Source of the DNA: Anaerolineaceae bacterium
Lineage (GTDB): Bacteria; Chloroflexota; Anaerolineae; Aggregatilineales; Phototrophicaceae
Assembly: GCA_002702065.1 (NCBI GenBank)
Contig: NZXX01000001.1
Location: 2,294,001 to 2,358,000 of the forward strand
Reading direction: 5' to 3'
DNA: 64,000 nt
Shown: piece by piece, positions 44,211-53,920 of the stretch
Layout: each line of letters begins with the position of its first letter
Position numbering within the stretch: position 1 is the stretch's first letter
Notes under the pieces: generated by a model
Databases searched by the model: none
Told to the model about the DNA's origin: nothing
The model's input: only the letters and a program-made list of their open reading frames with translations
Position numbers and translations under genes: made by a program

Positions 44211-45275
44211 CTATGGCAATGGATGCCAGAGCATCGACAAGGTGATGCCGATCATAGCCAGCGCCAGACCAATGGCTGTAAACAGCACGCTGATCTCGGT
44301 CACCTCGTGGTTAAAGATAATATTGGTTGGCAAACTCTGGAAAACGCTTTGCAGCTCGCTGCCGCTTTCCGCCGAGTAATACATCCCGCCCGTCATATCG
44401 GCAATTTGCTGCAACGTCACTTCATCAATCCCCCGCCGGAAACGCCCGCCACCACCACCGGGTCCACCACCAAACGATGAGCCACCACCGAAGGGTTCAT
44501 TGCCCCGAAACCGAGGTCCACATTCGACAAATTCCCCCCCATAAGCCGTACCAAAGCCAATGGTATACACCCGCACACCGCGATCAACCGCTTGCTGCGC
44601 GGCAGCCAGGGGCTCCGGCCCGGCATTGCTGGCCCCATCGGTGAGGAGCACAATAATACTGGGGGCATAAGCTCCATTGGGCACAGGCGGCGGCTGCACC
44701 GGCGATGAACCTGCCGTTACGCTCGGCCATACATTCTCGTCAATTTCCGCAATGGCATCAATCGACTTGAGAATAGCACTGCCGATAGCGGTCCAGCGGC
44801 CTGTCAGCAAACTGTTGATGGCCGTTTCCAAAGCCCGCTGATCGGTGGTCGGCGTTTGAATAACCTCGGCAAAACCTGAAAACGCAACCACGCCAATATG
44901 CGTGCTGGTTTCCTGACTCTCGATAAAGGATACCGCCGCCGCCTCAGCAGCCCGCAGGCGGTTGGGTTCAATATCCCCGGAGCACATGCTGCCGGACACA
45001 TCGATCGCCAGAATAATAGTCGTTTGATTGCTGGGCACAGCAACCACCGCTACCGGACGCCCGAAAGCAATAATCAGGCTGGCCAGTGCCGCCAGAAACA
45101 GCCCAAACGGCAGATGACGGCGCAGTCGGGAGAAACGTGGCAGCGCAGCACGCACCAGGGATAAACTCGAATAGCGCACAGCCACCTTGCGCCGCCGCAG
45201 GCCCCAGATATAAATGGCAATCGCTATCGGAATAAGGGCTAAGAACAATAAAATTCCGGGCCAGAGCATAGCCAT
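44211..45275 (-). CDS. Von Willebrand factor A membrane protein (BatA/BatB-like)
   Basis: 354 residues. Two N-terminal helices (about 5-24 and 58-75), a VWA domain with the metal-ion site DVSGSM (about 91-96), and a C-terminal helix. A Gly-rich insertion (about 265-290, FGGGSSFGGGPGGGGGRF) interrupts the domain before RGIDEVTLQQIADMTGG. Such proteins, with MoxR and DUF58, form the Bat-type complexes thought to assemble or insert cofactors in client proteins. It lies 22 nt after the sister VWA gene. Confidence 0.88.
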   Translation of the reverse strand: MAMLWPGILLFLALIPIAIAIYIWGLRRRKVAVRYSSLSLVRAALPRFSRLRRHLPFGLFLAALASLIIAFGRPVAVVAVPSNQTTIILAIDVSGSMCSGDIEPNRLRAAEAAAVSFIESQETSTHIGVVAFSGFAEVIQTPTTDQRALETAINSLLTGRWTAIGSAILKSIDAIAEIDENVWPSVTAGSSPVQPPPVPNGAYAPSIIVLLTDGASNAGPEPLAAAQQAVDRGVRVYTIGFGTAYGGEFVECGPRFRGNEPFGGGSSFGGGPGGGGGRFRRGIDEVTLQQIADMTGGMYYSAESGSELQSVFQSLPTNIIFNHEVTEISVLFTAIGLALAMIGITLSMLWHPLP

Positions 45276-45297
45276 TGGCTGTTTGCCTCCCTAACCA

Positions 45298-46299
45298 CTA
45301 CGGCACGCGGCCAAACCAGAGCAGCGACAACGCCCCGCCGATCAGCAGGGACAACACGCTGAAGCCAGCAAATAACGGCGTGACTTCCATCGGCTCCGGT
45401 CGAACCACAAGCTGACGGTCGAGATTTTCGTAAATATCGAGCAGCTCCTCGCGGTTCTCAGCATGAAAATAGAGTCCGCCCGTAAGCTGCGAGATTTGCT
45501 GTAACAGCGCTTCATCAAGTCGGGTAAACACATTAAACCCTTCGATATTCAGCACCGTTCCAGCCACACTCCCGATGCCAATGGTATAAACACGCACACC
45601 GCGATCTGCCGCTGCCTGAGCCGATTCCAGTGGATTCGGCTCGTCGGTGTTTTCGCCATCCGTCAGCAGGACGACGACACCTGAGGTATACACGCCGGCG
45701 GGAACGGGCGTCGGGGTTGGCGTAGGTTCCGGGGTCAGGTTGCTATAATAATTCGTGTCTTCTGCCCCACCCGCATCAATAATGTTGAGCGCCGCCAGCA
45801 TCCCGTTGCCCAGCGATGTGCCGCGTGCCGGGTTCAATCGCCGGATCGCACCGAGTATTTCCGACTGGTCATACGTTGGCTGCTGGACAGCGAGGCCGCT
45901 GTCGCTAAACGCGACGACGCCGATCCGCACCGTGGGGGGCTGGCGTTCGACAAATGCCTGTGCCGCATCCTTCGCCACGTCGATCCGCGATGGGTCCAGA
46001 TCATCCGCCGCCATGCTGCCCGACATATCAAAGGCCAGGATAACAGTCCCCTCAATACGCGGGACATCCACAACCGCTTCAGGCCGGGCCAGTGCAATAA
46101 CCAGAATAATGAGTGCAATCAGGAAAAAAGCCGGGGGAATATGGCGCCGCATACCAGGACCACTTCGACCCGGCATCGCCATCATGCTGCCGTAACGGAC
46201 CACCATCAGCCGCCGACGCCGCTGCATGTGCACGTAAAGCCCAACCATGACCGGAATCAGCAACAACAGCAGCAGCAGCGGTGGCCAGATAAACGTCAT
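45298..46299 (-). CDS. Von Willebrand factor A membrane protein (BatA-like)
   Basis: 333 residues, with the same layout as its neighbour: N-terminal helices, VWA domain with FDMSGSM (about 88-94), and one helix close to the C-terminus. The VWA fold includes ERQPPTVRIGVVAFSDSG, VVLLTDGENTD and a final YFHAENREEL segment. It lacks the Gly-rich insertion. It is 8 nt after the DUF58 gene in the moxR-DUF58-VWA-VWA order. Confidence 0.9.
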   Translation of the reverse strand: MTFIWPPLLLLLLLIPVMVGLYVHMQRRRRLMVVRYGSMMAMPGRSGPGMRRHIPPAFFLIALIILVIALARPEAVVDVPRIEGTVILAFDMSGSMAADDLDPSRIDVAKDAAQAFVERQPPTVRIGVVAFSDSGLAVQQPTYDQSEILGAIRRLNPARGTSLGNGMLAALNIIDAGGAEDTNYYSNLTPEPTPTPTPVPAGVYTSGVVVLLTDGENTDEPNPLESAQAAADRGVRVYTIGIGSVAGTVLNIEGFNVFTRLDEALLQQISQLTGGLYFHAENREELLDIYENLDRQLVVRPEPMEVTPLFAGFSVLSLLIGGALSLLWFGRVP

Positions 46300-46307
46300 C
46301 AGCTGAC

Positions 46308-47210
46308 CTACGTCATGCGCCGGCGCTGTCGCAGCGCGGCAAAGCGGACAACAGAGCGAACCAGATCGTCTTCAGTCGACAGCGATAATACGTCGACCCC
46401 GGCGTGCTTCAGGGTTTGCGCCAGCTCAGCTTCCCGTTGCCGGGCGGCATCCGCAAAACGTTTGCGGAAGTTGGCATCATGCGTATCGACATATAACTGT
46501 TCACCCGTCTCGGCATCTTCCATCACCACCAGGCCAATATCCGGCAGCTCAATCTCACGCGGATCCCACAGACGAACAGCCATCACCTCATGACGTTGAT
46601 TCAGCAAACTCAGCGGACGTTCCCAACCCGGCGCGCAGATAAAGTCGGAAATGATAAAAACCAGCGACCGCTGCTTGATGGTGGCTAGCGCTCGATTGAG
46701 CAGCGGCGATAAATCGGTAAATGGGGCGTGGGGCAAATGAGGCTGTTTGAGCAGTTCGTTGACCAAACGCAGCACCTGAATGCGCCCACCCCGCGCCGGA
46801 ATAGTCCGGTCAACCTGACTGCCGTAGAAGATGGCGCCCACCCGGTTACCGTGCCGGGTCATAAGCCGGGCGAATGTCGTCACAAAATCAATGAGCACTG
46901 TTCGCTTCAACACATCAGCACCGCCAAAATCAACCGATGGGCTGAGATCAAGCAGGAACCACGCTGTCACTTCGCGATCTTCGACATACTTGCGCACATA
47001 AGGCGTATCCATCCGCGCGGTGACATTCCAGTCGATATAGCGCACGTCATCTTCCGGCTGATATTCACGCAGGTCCGCGAAATCAATGCCATAGCCATAA
47101 AACAGGCTGCGATAGTCGCCCTGAAAGAGGCCATCCAGTCGCCGGATAACCTGCCAGTCCAGTCGCTGCAAGATCCGTTCAGGCGTGTTGGCGGCTGTTG
47201 GCATATTCAT
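46308..47210 (-). CDS. DUF58-domain protein of the MoxR cluster
   Basis: 300 residues. DUF58 is an integrin/VWA-like domain found with MoxR ATPases. The characteristic core is GIDFADLREYQPEDDVRYIDWNVTARMD (about 43-70), followed by a VWA-like half with FLLDLSPSVDFG. There is no membrane helix. I start at ATG 47210 rather than 47246, since the leading residues of the longer form look random. The gene overlaps the moxR end by 32 nt. Confidence 0.88.
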   Translation of the reverse strand: MNMPTAANTPERILQRLDWQVIRRLDGLFQGDYRSLFYGYGIDFADLREYQPEDDVRYIDWNVTARMDTPYVRKYVEDREVTAWFLLDLSPSVDFGGADVLKRTVLIDFVTTFARLMTRHGNRVGAIFYGSQVDRTIPARGGRIQVLRLVNELLKQPHLPHAPFTDLSPLLNRALATIKQRSLVFIISDFICAPGWERPLSLLNQRHEVMAVRLWDPREIELPDIGLVVMEDAETGEQLYVDTHDANFRKRFADAARQREAELAQTLKHAGVDVLSLSTEDDLVRSVVRFAALRQRRRMT

Positions 47211-48180
47211 GTAAAGGCACCGTTGGTAGAGGAACATGGTCAACAATCTGTTTCACGAGGTTGGCAGCACTCACATTGTCGGACAGCGCTTCATACGAGA
47301 GCACCAGCCGGTGCTGGATGACATCCACCGCCATATCCAGCACATCTTGTGGCAGCGCATAATGGCGTCCGCGCACAAACGCCAGCGCACGCGCCGTCAG
47401 AATCAGGTTGATCGAGGCACGCGGGCTGGCCCCATACATGATATAGGAGGCAAGATCCTTCGCGCCGTATTCCTGTGGCTTGCGCGTCGCCGTCACCATG
47501 CGCACAGCATACTCAATCAACGAGGGGTCCACGTACACTTTGTCCGTTTCCTGCTGCAAATCGAGCAGTTGATCGGTCGTCAATACTCGCTGGACAGCCT
47601 GCAACGCCCCTGTCATGCGCTCAACAATGACAAATTCCTCGGTGGCAGTTGGATAACCAACCAGCACTTTGAGCATGAAGCGGTCTATCTGTGCTTCCGG
47701 CAGCGCATAGGTTCCTTCCGCTTCAATCGGGTTTTGCGTCGCCAGCACCAGAAATGGGCTTGGCACTTTGAACGTATCATGGCCGATGGTAACCTGTCGC
47801 TCCTGCATCACTTCGAGCAGCGCACTTTGCACCTTCGCCGGAGCACGGTTGATTTCATCCGCCAGCAGCAGATTGGTAAACACAGGTCCCAATGACGTGG
47901 TGAACTCGCCGGTCTTCTGGTTATAGATGCGCGTCCCAACCAGGTCCGCAGGGACCAGATCCGGCGTAAACTGAATACGATTAAAGTTACCGCCAATGGC
48001 TTCCGCCAGCGTCTTGATCGCCATCGTTTTTGCCAGACCGGGCACGCCTTCAACCAGAATGTGGCCGCGTGCCAGCAGCGCAATAATCAAGCGCTCCAGC
48101 AGATGGTCCTGTCCAACGATGACTTTCTTGACTTCATACAGGACTTTTTCCAATGTCGTGCCGTTCTCAACTTGATTCAT
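47179..48180 (-). CDS. MoxR-family AAA+ ATPase
   Basis: 333 residues with Walker A GVPGLAKTMAIKTL (about 39-52), Walker B LLLADEINRAP, a sensor-1 TQNP, and the MoxR helix-2 insertion (VGTRIYNQKTGEF). The C-terminal lid covers about 240-330. MoxR proteins act as chaperones that load metals or cofactors into client complexes. The four-gene order moxR-DUF58-VWA-VWA is standard. It starts 40 nt after the S1C protease gene. Confidence 0.93.
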   Translation of the reverse strand: MNQVENGTTLEKVLYEVKKVIVGQDHLLERLIIALLARGHILVEGVPGLAKTMAIKTLAEAIGGNFNRIQFTPDLVPADLVGTRIYNQKTGEFTTSLGPVFTNLLLADEINRAPAKVQSALLEVMQERQVTIGHDTFKVPSPFLVLATQNPIEAEGTYALPEAQIDRFMLKVLVGYPTATEEFVIVERMTGALQAVQRVLTTDQLLDLQQETDKVYVDPSLIEYAVRMVTATRKPQEYGAKDLASYIMYGASPRASINLILTARALAFVRGRHYALPQDVLDMAVDVIQHRLVLSYEALSDNVSAANLVKQIVDHVPLPTVPLHEYANSRQHA

Positions 48181-48220
48181 TGGCGCATCCTTTATGCTGT
48201 TCTGGCTTTGTAATCGTCAT

Positions 48221-49105
48221 CTACTGAGGCGGTAAACCAGCGGCACCACCTGCCGTTGTGATCGGTACGGCAAATCCAATACCAATAAACACATCCTGGC
48301 CGGTCGGATTCATCAACATGGTGACAATGCCAACCACCTGACCATAACGGTTCAACAGTGGTCCCCCCGATGTGCCCGGATTGGTCGCTGCGTCGAACTG
48401 AATCAAACCCTGAAGATTCTGCATACCATCCGGCGTTTCAAAGGTGCGCTCAAAACCGGAGATCACACCAACACTCATGGAACCATACAGGCCAAAGGGA
48501 TGCCCCACCACAAATGCCTCGTCACCGATGCGCATGGCATTCGGATTCCCCAGCGTTGCCGCGACAGCTTGCTCTGGCAACCGGTCTGGCCGCAGCACGG
48601 CAATATCGTTCTCCGGCATGGCTCCCACAATTTCAGCATTGGCAAGGGAGCCATCTGCAAAAGTAATCTGAAGATTCGTGGCATTACCGAGGACATGCAG
48701 GCTCGTCAGAATATCGCCACTATCATTTACAATGACTCCGCTGGCTACGTCAGCGATTTCATCCTGAACAAAGTGCAGATTCTGATGGGTTTCGTATCGG
48801 ATGTTACTGTTGCCGCCAATAGAAGGTTGAGTTTCGATGAGGACCAGCGAGGGTTGAATAATCTGATAGACCTGGGCCGATAACGCAGGTGGCGGTGTAG
48901 CAGATGCCATCGCAGCCGCAATCGCATCTTCAACATCCCGCTCATTCAACAGCTGCGGTTCAGGCGTCATGAGGTTGTAGATCAGTAAAATCAGGAGTGC
49001 GGCAGCAGCCCCGGAAGCAAACGGAAACAAACGCCGCCCAATCATGCGGATTTTCGTCAGGCGGAACGGCCACCTTTCAGCGTTTGTAATCGGTGTTTCC
49101 GTCAT
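48221..49105 (-). CDS. Membrane-anchored trypsin-like serine protease (S1C/HtrA-like, no PDZ)
   Basis: 294 residues. One membrane helix (about 30-46) leaves the protease outside the cell. The catalytic triad is visible: His137 in ILTSLHVLG, Asp167 in ENDIAVL, Ser246 in NPGTSGGPLL. HtrA proteases usually have one or two PDZ domains at the C-terminus; here the protein ends right after the protease domain (AVPITTAGGAAGLPPQ). The start at 49105 is the only ATG with a sensible N-terminus, and no strong ribosome site is seen. It may be co-transcribed with moxR. Confidence 0.87.
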   Translation of the reverse strand: MTETPITNAERWPFRLTKIRMIGRRLFPFASGAAAALLILLIYNLMTPEPQLLNERDVEDAIAAAMASATPPPALSAQVYQIIQPSLVLIETQPSIGGNSNIRYETHQNLHFVQDEIADVASGVIVNDSGDILTSLHVLGNATNLQITFADGSLANAEIVGAMPENDIAVLRPDRLPEQAVAATLGNPNAMRIGDEAFVVGHPFGLYGSMSVGVISGFERTFETPDGMQNLQGLIQFDAATNPGTSGGPLLNRYGQVVGIVTMLMNPTGQDVFIGIGFAVPITTAGGAAGLPPQ

Positions 49106-49307
49106 TCGATAAGTATGTATTTGCCTGAACAAAAATTTCTGATTGGTCCATCATAGTGCTTTTTTCTGAGAATTACATGAGACGCAGATCAGAATGTTAG
49201 CCTGAGGACAAACGGAACAAACACTTCCCATATTTCATCGCGGAAAGCATGCCGTGTTGTCAGGTAAATTTGCGTTGGGGTAAAAGTTAGACCAGCCGAT
49301 CAGGTAG

Positions 49308-49694
49308 TCAGGAGGAGTTTTCTCGCGCAGCCCCGATGATCGCTTCACCAATCTCATCAATGCGGGCGGTTTTGAAAAGATAATCGGTAGCGCCCGCTTC
49401 TAAAGCCACATTGATTCGGTCGTAATCGACCGTTCCGGTTAGTATAAGAACGCGAAGTCTGGGATTCTGTGAACAAAGGATTTGCGTCGTCTCGGCTCCG
49501 TCAATGCCGGGCATATCCAGATCCATCAATACAACATCCGGCTGAAGCTCGTTCACCAGCTCAACAGCTTGCATGCCGTTGCTGGCTTCACCTACAATAA
49601 TCAGATCATCCCATAGGTCCAGGCCCAGTCGCAGGCTCATACGAACTTGCGGGTGATCATCTACAATTAGTACACGCACAGAAACCATACCCAT
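49308..49694 (-). CDS. Single-domain response regulator
   Basis: 128 residues, only a receiver domain: VLIVDDHP (Asp12-Asp13), the phospho-acceptor in VVLMDLDMPG (Asp58), VLILTG with the switch Thr, and YLFKTA with the conserved Lys. The sequence is closest to the NarL/FixJ class, yet no helix-turn-helix follows; it stops at GAARENSS and the following 175 nt contain no HTH. It lies 104 nt downstream of the HisKA_3 kinase and is presumably its partner. Confidence 0.88.
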   Translation of the reverse strand: MGMVSVRVLIVDDHPQVRMSLRLGLDLWDDLIIVGEASNGMQAVELVNELQPDVVLMDLDMPGIDGAETTQILCSQNPRLRVLILTGTVDYDRINVALEAGATDYLFKTARIDEIGEAIIGAARENSS

Positions 49695-49798
49695 TATTTC
49701 CAGAGTAACCCACAATTCTATTTTACAGGCAACGGACAACCGATGTTACACACAGATGGCCCATTTTTCATTGCCGCTGTTGACCACCATGAAGCGGG

Positions 49799-52600
49799 CT
49801 AACTTGAGGGTTTTGCCCATCGGACTTCTAACCGTGTCCCCTGCTGAGGCGCACTCACCACATTCAGATGAGCGCCAATGCCGTCAGCCCGTTCGCGCAT
49901 AGAGCCTAACCCAAAACCAGCCTGAACCTCGTCCTGACTAAAGCCGCGACCATTGTCCACGATTGCCACTTCAATGTCATCCTCACCATAGTTTACTTCG
50001 ATATGAAATTTGGTGGCACCACTATGCTTGAGGACATTGTTCACGGCTTCCTGGACGATCCGGTAAAATGCGAAGTGCACATCCGGTGGAAGCGTCAGGG
50101 CTTCACCATGAATGATGAGGTCGCCCTCGATCTCCACCCGGACCGGCGCCGCAGCCACAAGCTGCTGAAACAGGTTCGCTAACGTATTGTTCAGGATAGC
50201 CTCTGGCCGCAGCTCCAGCAGCAGCGCGCGCATCTCGGCCATGGCACCCCGGTTCAGCAGAATAACCTGCTTCAGATGCTCCATACCCGTAGCCGGATTC
50301 TTTTCCCACAATCGAGGGATCAGCTCTGCGCGTGACGTTGCCGCAAACATCGCCTGTGTCACCGAATCATGCAGTTCACGGGCCAGTCGCTGGCGTTCTT
50401 CCAGTGTCGCAGCGTCTTTGGCCTGCTCGGCCAGCCGGTCATTTTCGATCGCTGCGCCCAGGACATTCGCCATCGATTGCACAAAATAGATGTCATCATG
50501 GCTGAAGGTGCGTTTCTCGGTCGTATAAACGCCCAACACACCAAATGGGCGATCATACCCTTGAATGATCACACTCATACCGCTGACAACATCGTGTTCA
50601 TGGAGCAATGGCGGATCATTAAACCGGGTTTCAGTACGCAGGTCTTCTACGATCATTGGCTCCTGGATTTTGAGGGTATAGCCAGCGGGCGAGTCCAGGT
50701 CTGTTCCTTCGGTCGCATGACCCACATACCCGTCTTTCCACCCAATTCCGGCTCGTAGCAGCAGATGAGAATCATCTTCCTGCAATTCCAGGATTTTGAC
50801 AAATTCCACGTCAAGCGTCCGCGCTACCAATCCGGCGGCTGAGTCCATCAGCGCTGTCAGGTCGCGACTAATCAGTGCCTGCTGCCCAATCTCGGCAATG
50901 ATCGATTGCTGACGAATCCGAGTCTGGAGGATTTCGCGTACTTGCTGTTCCGCCTCATACAAACGTGCCCGTTCAATAGACTGAGCACAGTAATCGGCAA
51001 TCGTTTCCAGAAACCCTCTTTCGTCAGCCGAAATGGCCCTCGGCTCAGGGAAACTGATCATGATGCTGCCAATGATTTGCGAACGAATGCGCAGTGGCAA
51101 AGCCGCAGCCGCCTGAGTTTTCGTGACATTTTGGACAATCTCACGATAGTGAGGATACTGCTCCAGGTACTGTGTCTGGCTTTCAATCCAGATCGGCGCT
51201 TTGATTCGAATCGAATCGGTCATTGGCCCAGAATCATCAATATCTGTATAACGGTAATGCTCAAAGTCTTCATCGGACAGATTGGTGAGCCGCAGCAGTT
51301 CAAGCGTCCGACCAGCATCTGTCACAAGCCCTACAGCCCCATGATGAGCATCCAACACACCCAGCGCCTCATCAATAATGACCGAAACCACTTCCTGAAG
51401 TGTGACAGCTTTCGCTAGTGCCGCACTGATATTGTGTAACGTCAGGATACGTCGCTCGGTTTCTTTCCGCAGGGTGATATCGCGGGCTATGCCTTCCACA
51501 CCCCACACGTCACCCTCTCTAGTTAGCTGGCTGCTAACTTCCAGCGTGCGTCGCTGCCGATTTTTGGTAATGATGTCGAGCTCATAGACGGTTTTCTCTT
51601 CGCCAGCCAGTTTGCGCTCGCGCATCGCTTCGCTGCGTTTGAGGTCCTCCCCCGTGATGAGCTTGTCCAGTGACATGTTGATAAGTTCGGATTGGCTATA
51701 GCCTGTAATCTGTTCTGCCACAGGATTAATGGATGTGATGTGCCCTTCCATATCGAGTGTGTAGATAATGTCAGTCGCATTGTCAACCAAATTTCTGTAG
51801 CGTTCTTCACTGGCTTCCAGTTGGCGCTGATAATGTCGCTCATCACTCACATCGCGAAACACAATCACCGCACCGATAATCTGATTGTTGGTATCGCGGA
51901 TCGGCGCACCACTGTCGCTGATCGGCCATTCTTCGCCTGTCCGAGAGATCAACACCGTATGATTTGCCAGGCCTACTACCACACCCTGCTTCAGGGCTTC
52001 AATAAGCGGATTGGCAGTTGGTTCTCGCGTGTCTTCATTGACGATGTGAAAAACCGACTCGATCTGTTGGTTCAATGCGTCTGCCTGAGGCCAACCAGTC
52101 AGGCGTTCGGCGACTGAATTAATAAAGGTGATGCAACCGAATGCATCGGTGACGATGACGCCGTCCCCAATGCTCGACAGGGTGATCTGCATCTCAAGCT
52201 GCTGCTGGCGGATGAGCGCCTGCGCACGTTGCTCACGCTGGCGCAACCAGCTCATAAAAACAGTGATCGCGGCAAACAACAGCAGCAATACAAAATCGAT
52301 GGCTCTGGCCGTAAATGTAAATCGCGTTGGCAGGATAAAATAGTTGGTTGATATGATGGCGAGGATCGCCGCAAACAACCCGGCGCCGAGGCCGCCGATC
52401 CAGCCAGCCAGGATTACCACAGGCCAATAAAAAAAGAGGGGAAATCCCTCAAAAACATCAATAAAGACCATCTGCACGATGGTCACAGCGGTAATCCCAA
52501 CAAACGGGAAAATATATGATTTCAACTGTTCCAGGGGACCTGTTCGTCTATCTCGGATCTGACCATGACCACCCAGCTTCTTCAGCAGCGACCATTTCAT
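49799..52600 (-). CDS. Multi-sensor histidine kinase (DUF4118, PAS, PAS, GAF, GAF, HisKA_3)
   Basis: 933 residues. N-terminal membrane helices (about 25-125) look like the KdpD-type DUF4118 region. Two PAS domains (about 133-250 and 262-380; the first includes GDGVIVTDAFGCITFINSVAERL) and two GAF domains (about 395-560 and 575-720) are probable sensors. The dimerisation/phosphorylation helix is LARELHDSVTQAMFAATSRAE, with the phospho-His about 743, as in NarX/DesK kinases. The HATPase has ALTLPPDVHFAFYRIVQEAVNN, VDNGRGF and GFGLGSMRERA. It is first in a two-gene unit with the receiver protein. Confidence 0.9.
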   Translation of the reverse strand: MKWSLLKKLGGHGQIRDRRTGPLEQLKSYIFPFVGITAVTIVQMVFIDVFEGFPLFFYWPVVILAGWIGGLGAGLFAAILAIISTNYFILPTRFTFTARAIDFVLLLLFAAITVFMSWLRQREQRAQALIRQQQLEMQITLSSIGDGVIVTDAFGCITFINSVAERLTGWPQADALNQQIESVFHIVNEDTREPTANPLIEALKQGVVVGLANHTVLISRTGEEWPISDSGAPIRDTNNQIIGAVIVFRDVSDERHYQRQLEASEERYRNLVDNATDIIYTLDMEGHITSINPVAEQITGYSQSELINMSLDKLITGEDLKRSEAMRERKLAGEEKTVYELDIITKNRQRRTLEVSSQLTREGDVWGVEGIARDITLRKETERRILTLHNISAALAKAVTLQEVVSVIIDEALGVLDAHHGAVGLVTDAGRTLELLRLTNLSDEDFEHYRYTDIDDSGPMTDSIRIKAPIWIESQTQYLEQYPHYREIVQNVTKTQAAAALPLRIRSQIIGSIMISFPEPRAISADERGFLETIADYCAQSIERARLYEAEQQVREILQTRIRQQSIIAEIGQQALISRDLTALMDSAAGLVARTLDVEFVKILELQEDDSHLLLRAGIGWKDGYVGHATEGTDLDSPAGYTLKIQEPMIVEDLRTETRFNDPPLLHEHDVVSGMSVIIQGYDRPFGVLGVYTTEKRTFSHDDIYFVQSMANVLGAAIENDRLAEQAKDAATLEERQRLARELHDSVTQAMFAATSRAELIPRLWEKNPATGMEHLKQVILLNRGAMAEMRALLLELRPEAILNNTLANLFQQLVAAAPVRVEIEGDLIIHGEALTLPPDVHFAFYRIVQEAVNNVLKHSGATKFHIEVNYGEDDIEVAIVDNGRGFSQDEVQAGFGLGSMRERADGIGAHLNVVSAPQQGTRLEVRWAKPSS

Positions 52601-53063
52601 ATATGGATCTCAGCCACCTAACCATTCAAGTAATACGACATTTGTAAGGATGCTACAGATGCGCGACGTTAAAGCCACTACATGTTGTGGTAGTCCTAGT
52701 TCTGCGACAGGATTTTATCAGCGCAAAAACGAAAGATCAAACTCCCCTGCTTCCGCCGTTGCAGAATTATTCACATACCTGAGCCACATCATCAAAGTTC
52801 ACAGCATCGAGCTGCACGACTAACCACTGGCCAGCGTGGGTCCCTCATGCTCTATCAAGCATATAATAAAATGTTGCTCGTTTCTGAAAAGAATGGAAAG
52901 GCGATCAATTTGCCTGCTTTGAGGGATCTTTTTTTCAGGCAATCGGGATGATCGGTTCACAAACTGACTAGACAAATGTATCTATTTCATAAACCTCTAT
53001 GGGCAAATAAGATTAACAATTTTATACTGTAAGGACGAAGCCGCATTGCGATAGGAAAACGCC
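52601..53063. other. Intergenic region, 463 nt
   Basis: No plausible gene is found. It holds an imperfect 16-bp palindrome (52675-52690, CCACTACATGTTGTGG, one mismatched pair), an unassigned TATAAT (52862-52867), an inverted repeat TTGCCTG/CAGGCAA around 52911-52941, and a candidate promoter for the next gene (53000-53028). Confidence 0.5.
53000..53028 (+). promoter_or_regulatory. Candidate promoter for the gene at 53064
   Basis: TGGGCA, 17 nt, TATACT (53023-53028), about 36 nt before the start codon. The -10 is good and the -35 weak. Confidence 0.4.
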
Positions 53064-53537
53064 ATGAGTCGATCCGCTGCCCCACCACGCGTCAAGAGCT
53101 ATCCCGGACTAAGAGCGTTAGGGATGCTGTTTAAGATCCTCGCACTCATCAGTCTCATCATCACCGTGATAACCATCGCCGCCGCAATTGTTGAGCTGTT
53201 GACCAACCCGGGAAGTGGGATCGGTGCTGCATCCACAAGCACAACACAGGGTACCATAGGCGCAATCGTCATCACATTCGACAGCAGCAGCAGCACGCAA
53301 CTCCTGTTACAGGCTGTGCCATTTTTGCTCTGGTCGCTTCTGACATATGCCACTGCGCAAGTGATTGATGTAACACTTTCGATCAACGACAATCTCCGGC
53401 GTTTGGCCCAGCCGGGACAGGAGTATTCGAAAGAACTCCAGCAGACTGCCGAAGAAATGACAGCACAAACGAAGAAAATCACCGCGCTACTCGAGCAACA
53501 CCACCGCCGCCTCAACAGCCTGGAAAACAAATCGTAA
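53064..53537 (+). CDS. Small membrane protein with cytosolic coiled coil
   Basis: 157 residues. Two membrane helices (about 20-46 and 80-100) flank a Ser/Thr-rich loop containing SGIGAASTSTTQG. The C-terminal third is charged and helical (KELQQTAEEMTAQTKKITALLEQ), a likely coiled coil. AGGAAA precedes the ATG by about 6 nt. No known family is recognised. It is convergent with the zinc-finger gene. Confidence 0.7.
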   Translation: MSRSAAPPRVKSYPGLRALGMLFKILALISLIITVITIAAAIVELLTNPGSGIGAASTSTTQGTIGAIVITFDSSSSTQLLLQAVPFLLWSLLTYATAQVIDVTLSINDNLRRLAQPGQEYSKELQQTAEEMTAQTKKITALLEQHHRRLNSLENKS

Positions 53538-53577
53538 CGGTTGCTAAACTCTGGCGTCGAGTACAACCGGTTCCCGG

Positions 53578-53904
53578 CTAGTTCTCGATGGCCTCGCCAG
53601 ACAGCGGCCCATATTGTTCACCGAGCGTGGGCGAGGCTGAACGACGTGCGAGCCGACTGCCGTACCGGTTTGCCACGTAAGCCATGCTGGTTTTTTTGCC
53701 GAGCGGCACCCATTTGCTGAGCAACAATACAGTTGTCACCGCAGGCGGGCCTCGCTGCTCAAGTTCATCTTTGATTGGCCGTGTAAAATCGTTGATCGCG
53801 CCTTTGCCGTAACACAGCGGGCATGTGACGGTGAGTTGATGTGCGCGCTGCACACTCCCGCTGCCCTGACAATGTGAGCAAACTTGCTGATGGTAGCGGA
53901 TCAT
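53578..53904 (-). CDS. Small DnaJ-like zinc-finger protein
   Basis: 108 residues. The first 35 have CSHCQGSGSVQRAHQLTVTCPLCYGKGA, a two-motif CxxCxGxG-type element like the zinc finger of DnaJ, able to bind one Zn. The remaining part has no recognised domain. I start at ATG 53904, because CAGGAGG stands 5-7 nt upstream. The longer frame from 53961 would run through a terminator. It could assist protein folding or cofactor handling, but this is an inference only. Confidence 0.75.
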   Translation of the reverse strand: MIRYHQQVCSHCQGSGSVQRAHQLTVTCPLCYGKGAINDFTRPIKDELEQRGPPAVTTVLLLSKWVPLGKKTSMAYVANRYGSRLARRSASPTLGEQYGPLSGEAIEN

Positions 53905-53920
53905 AACTGCCTCCTGAAAC

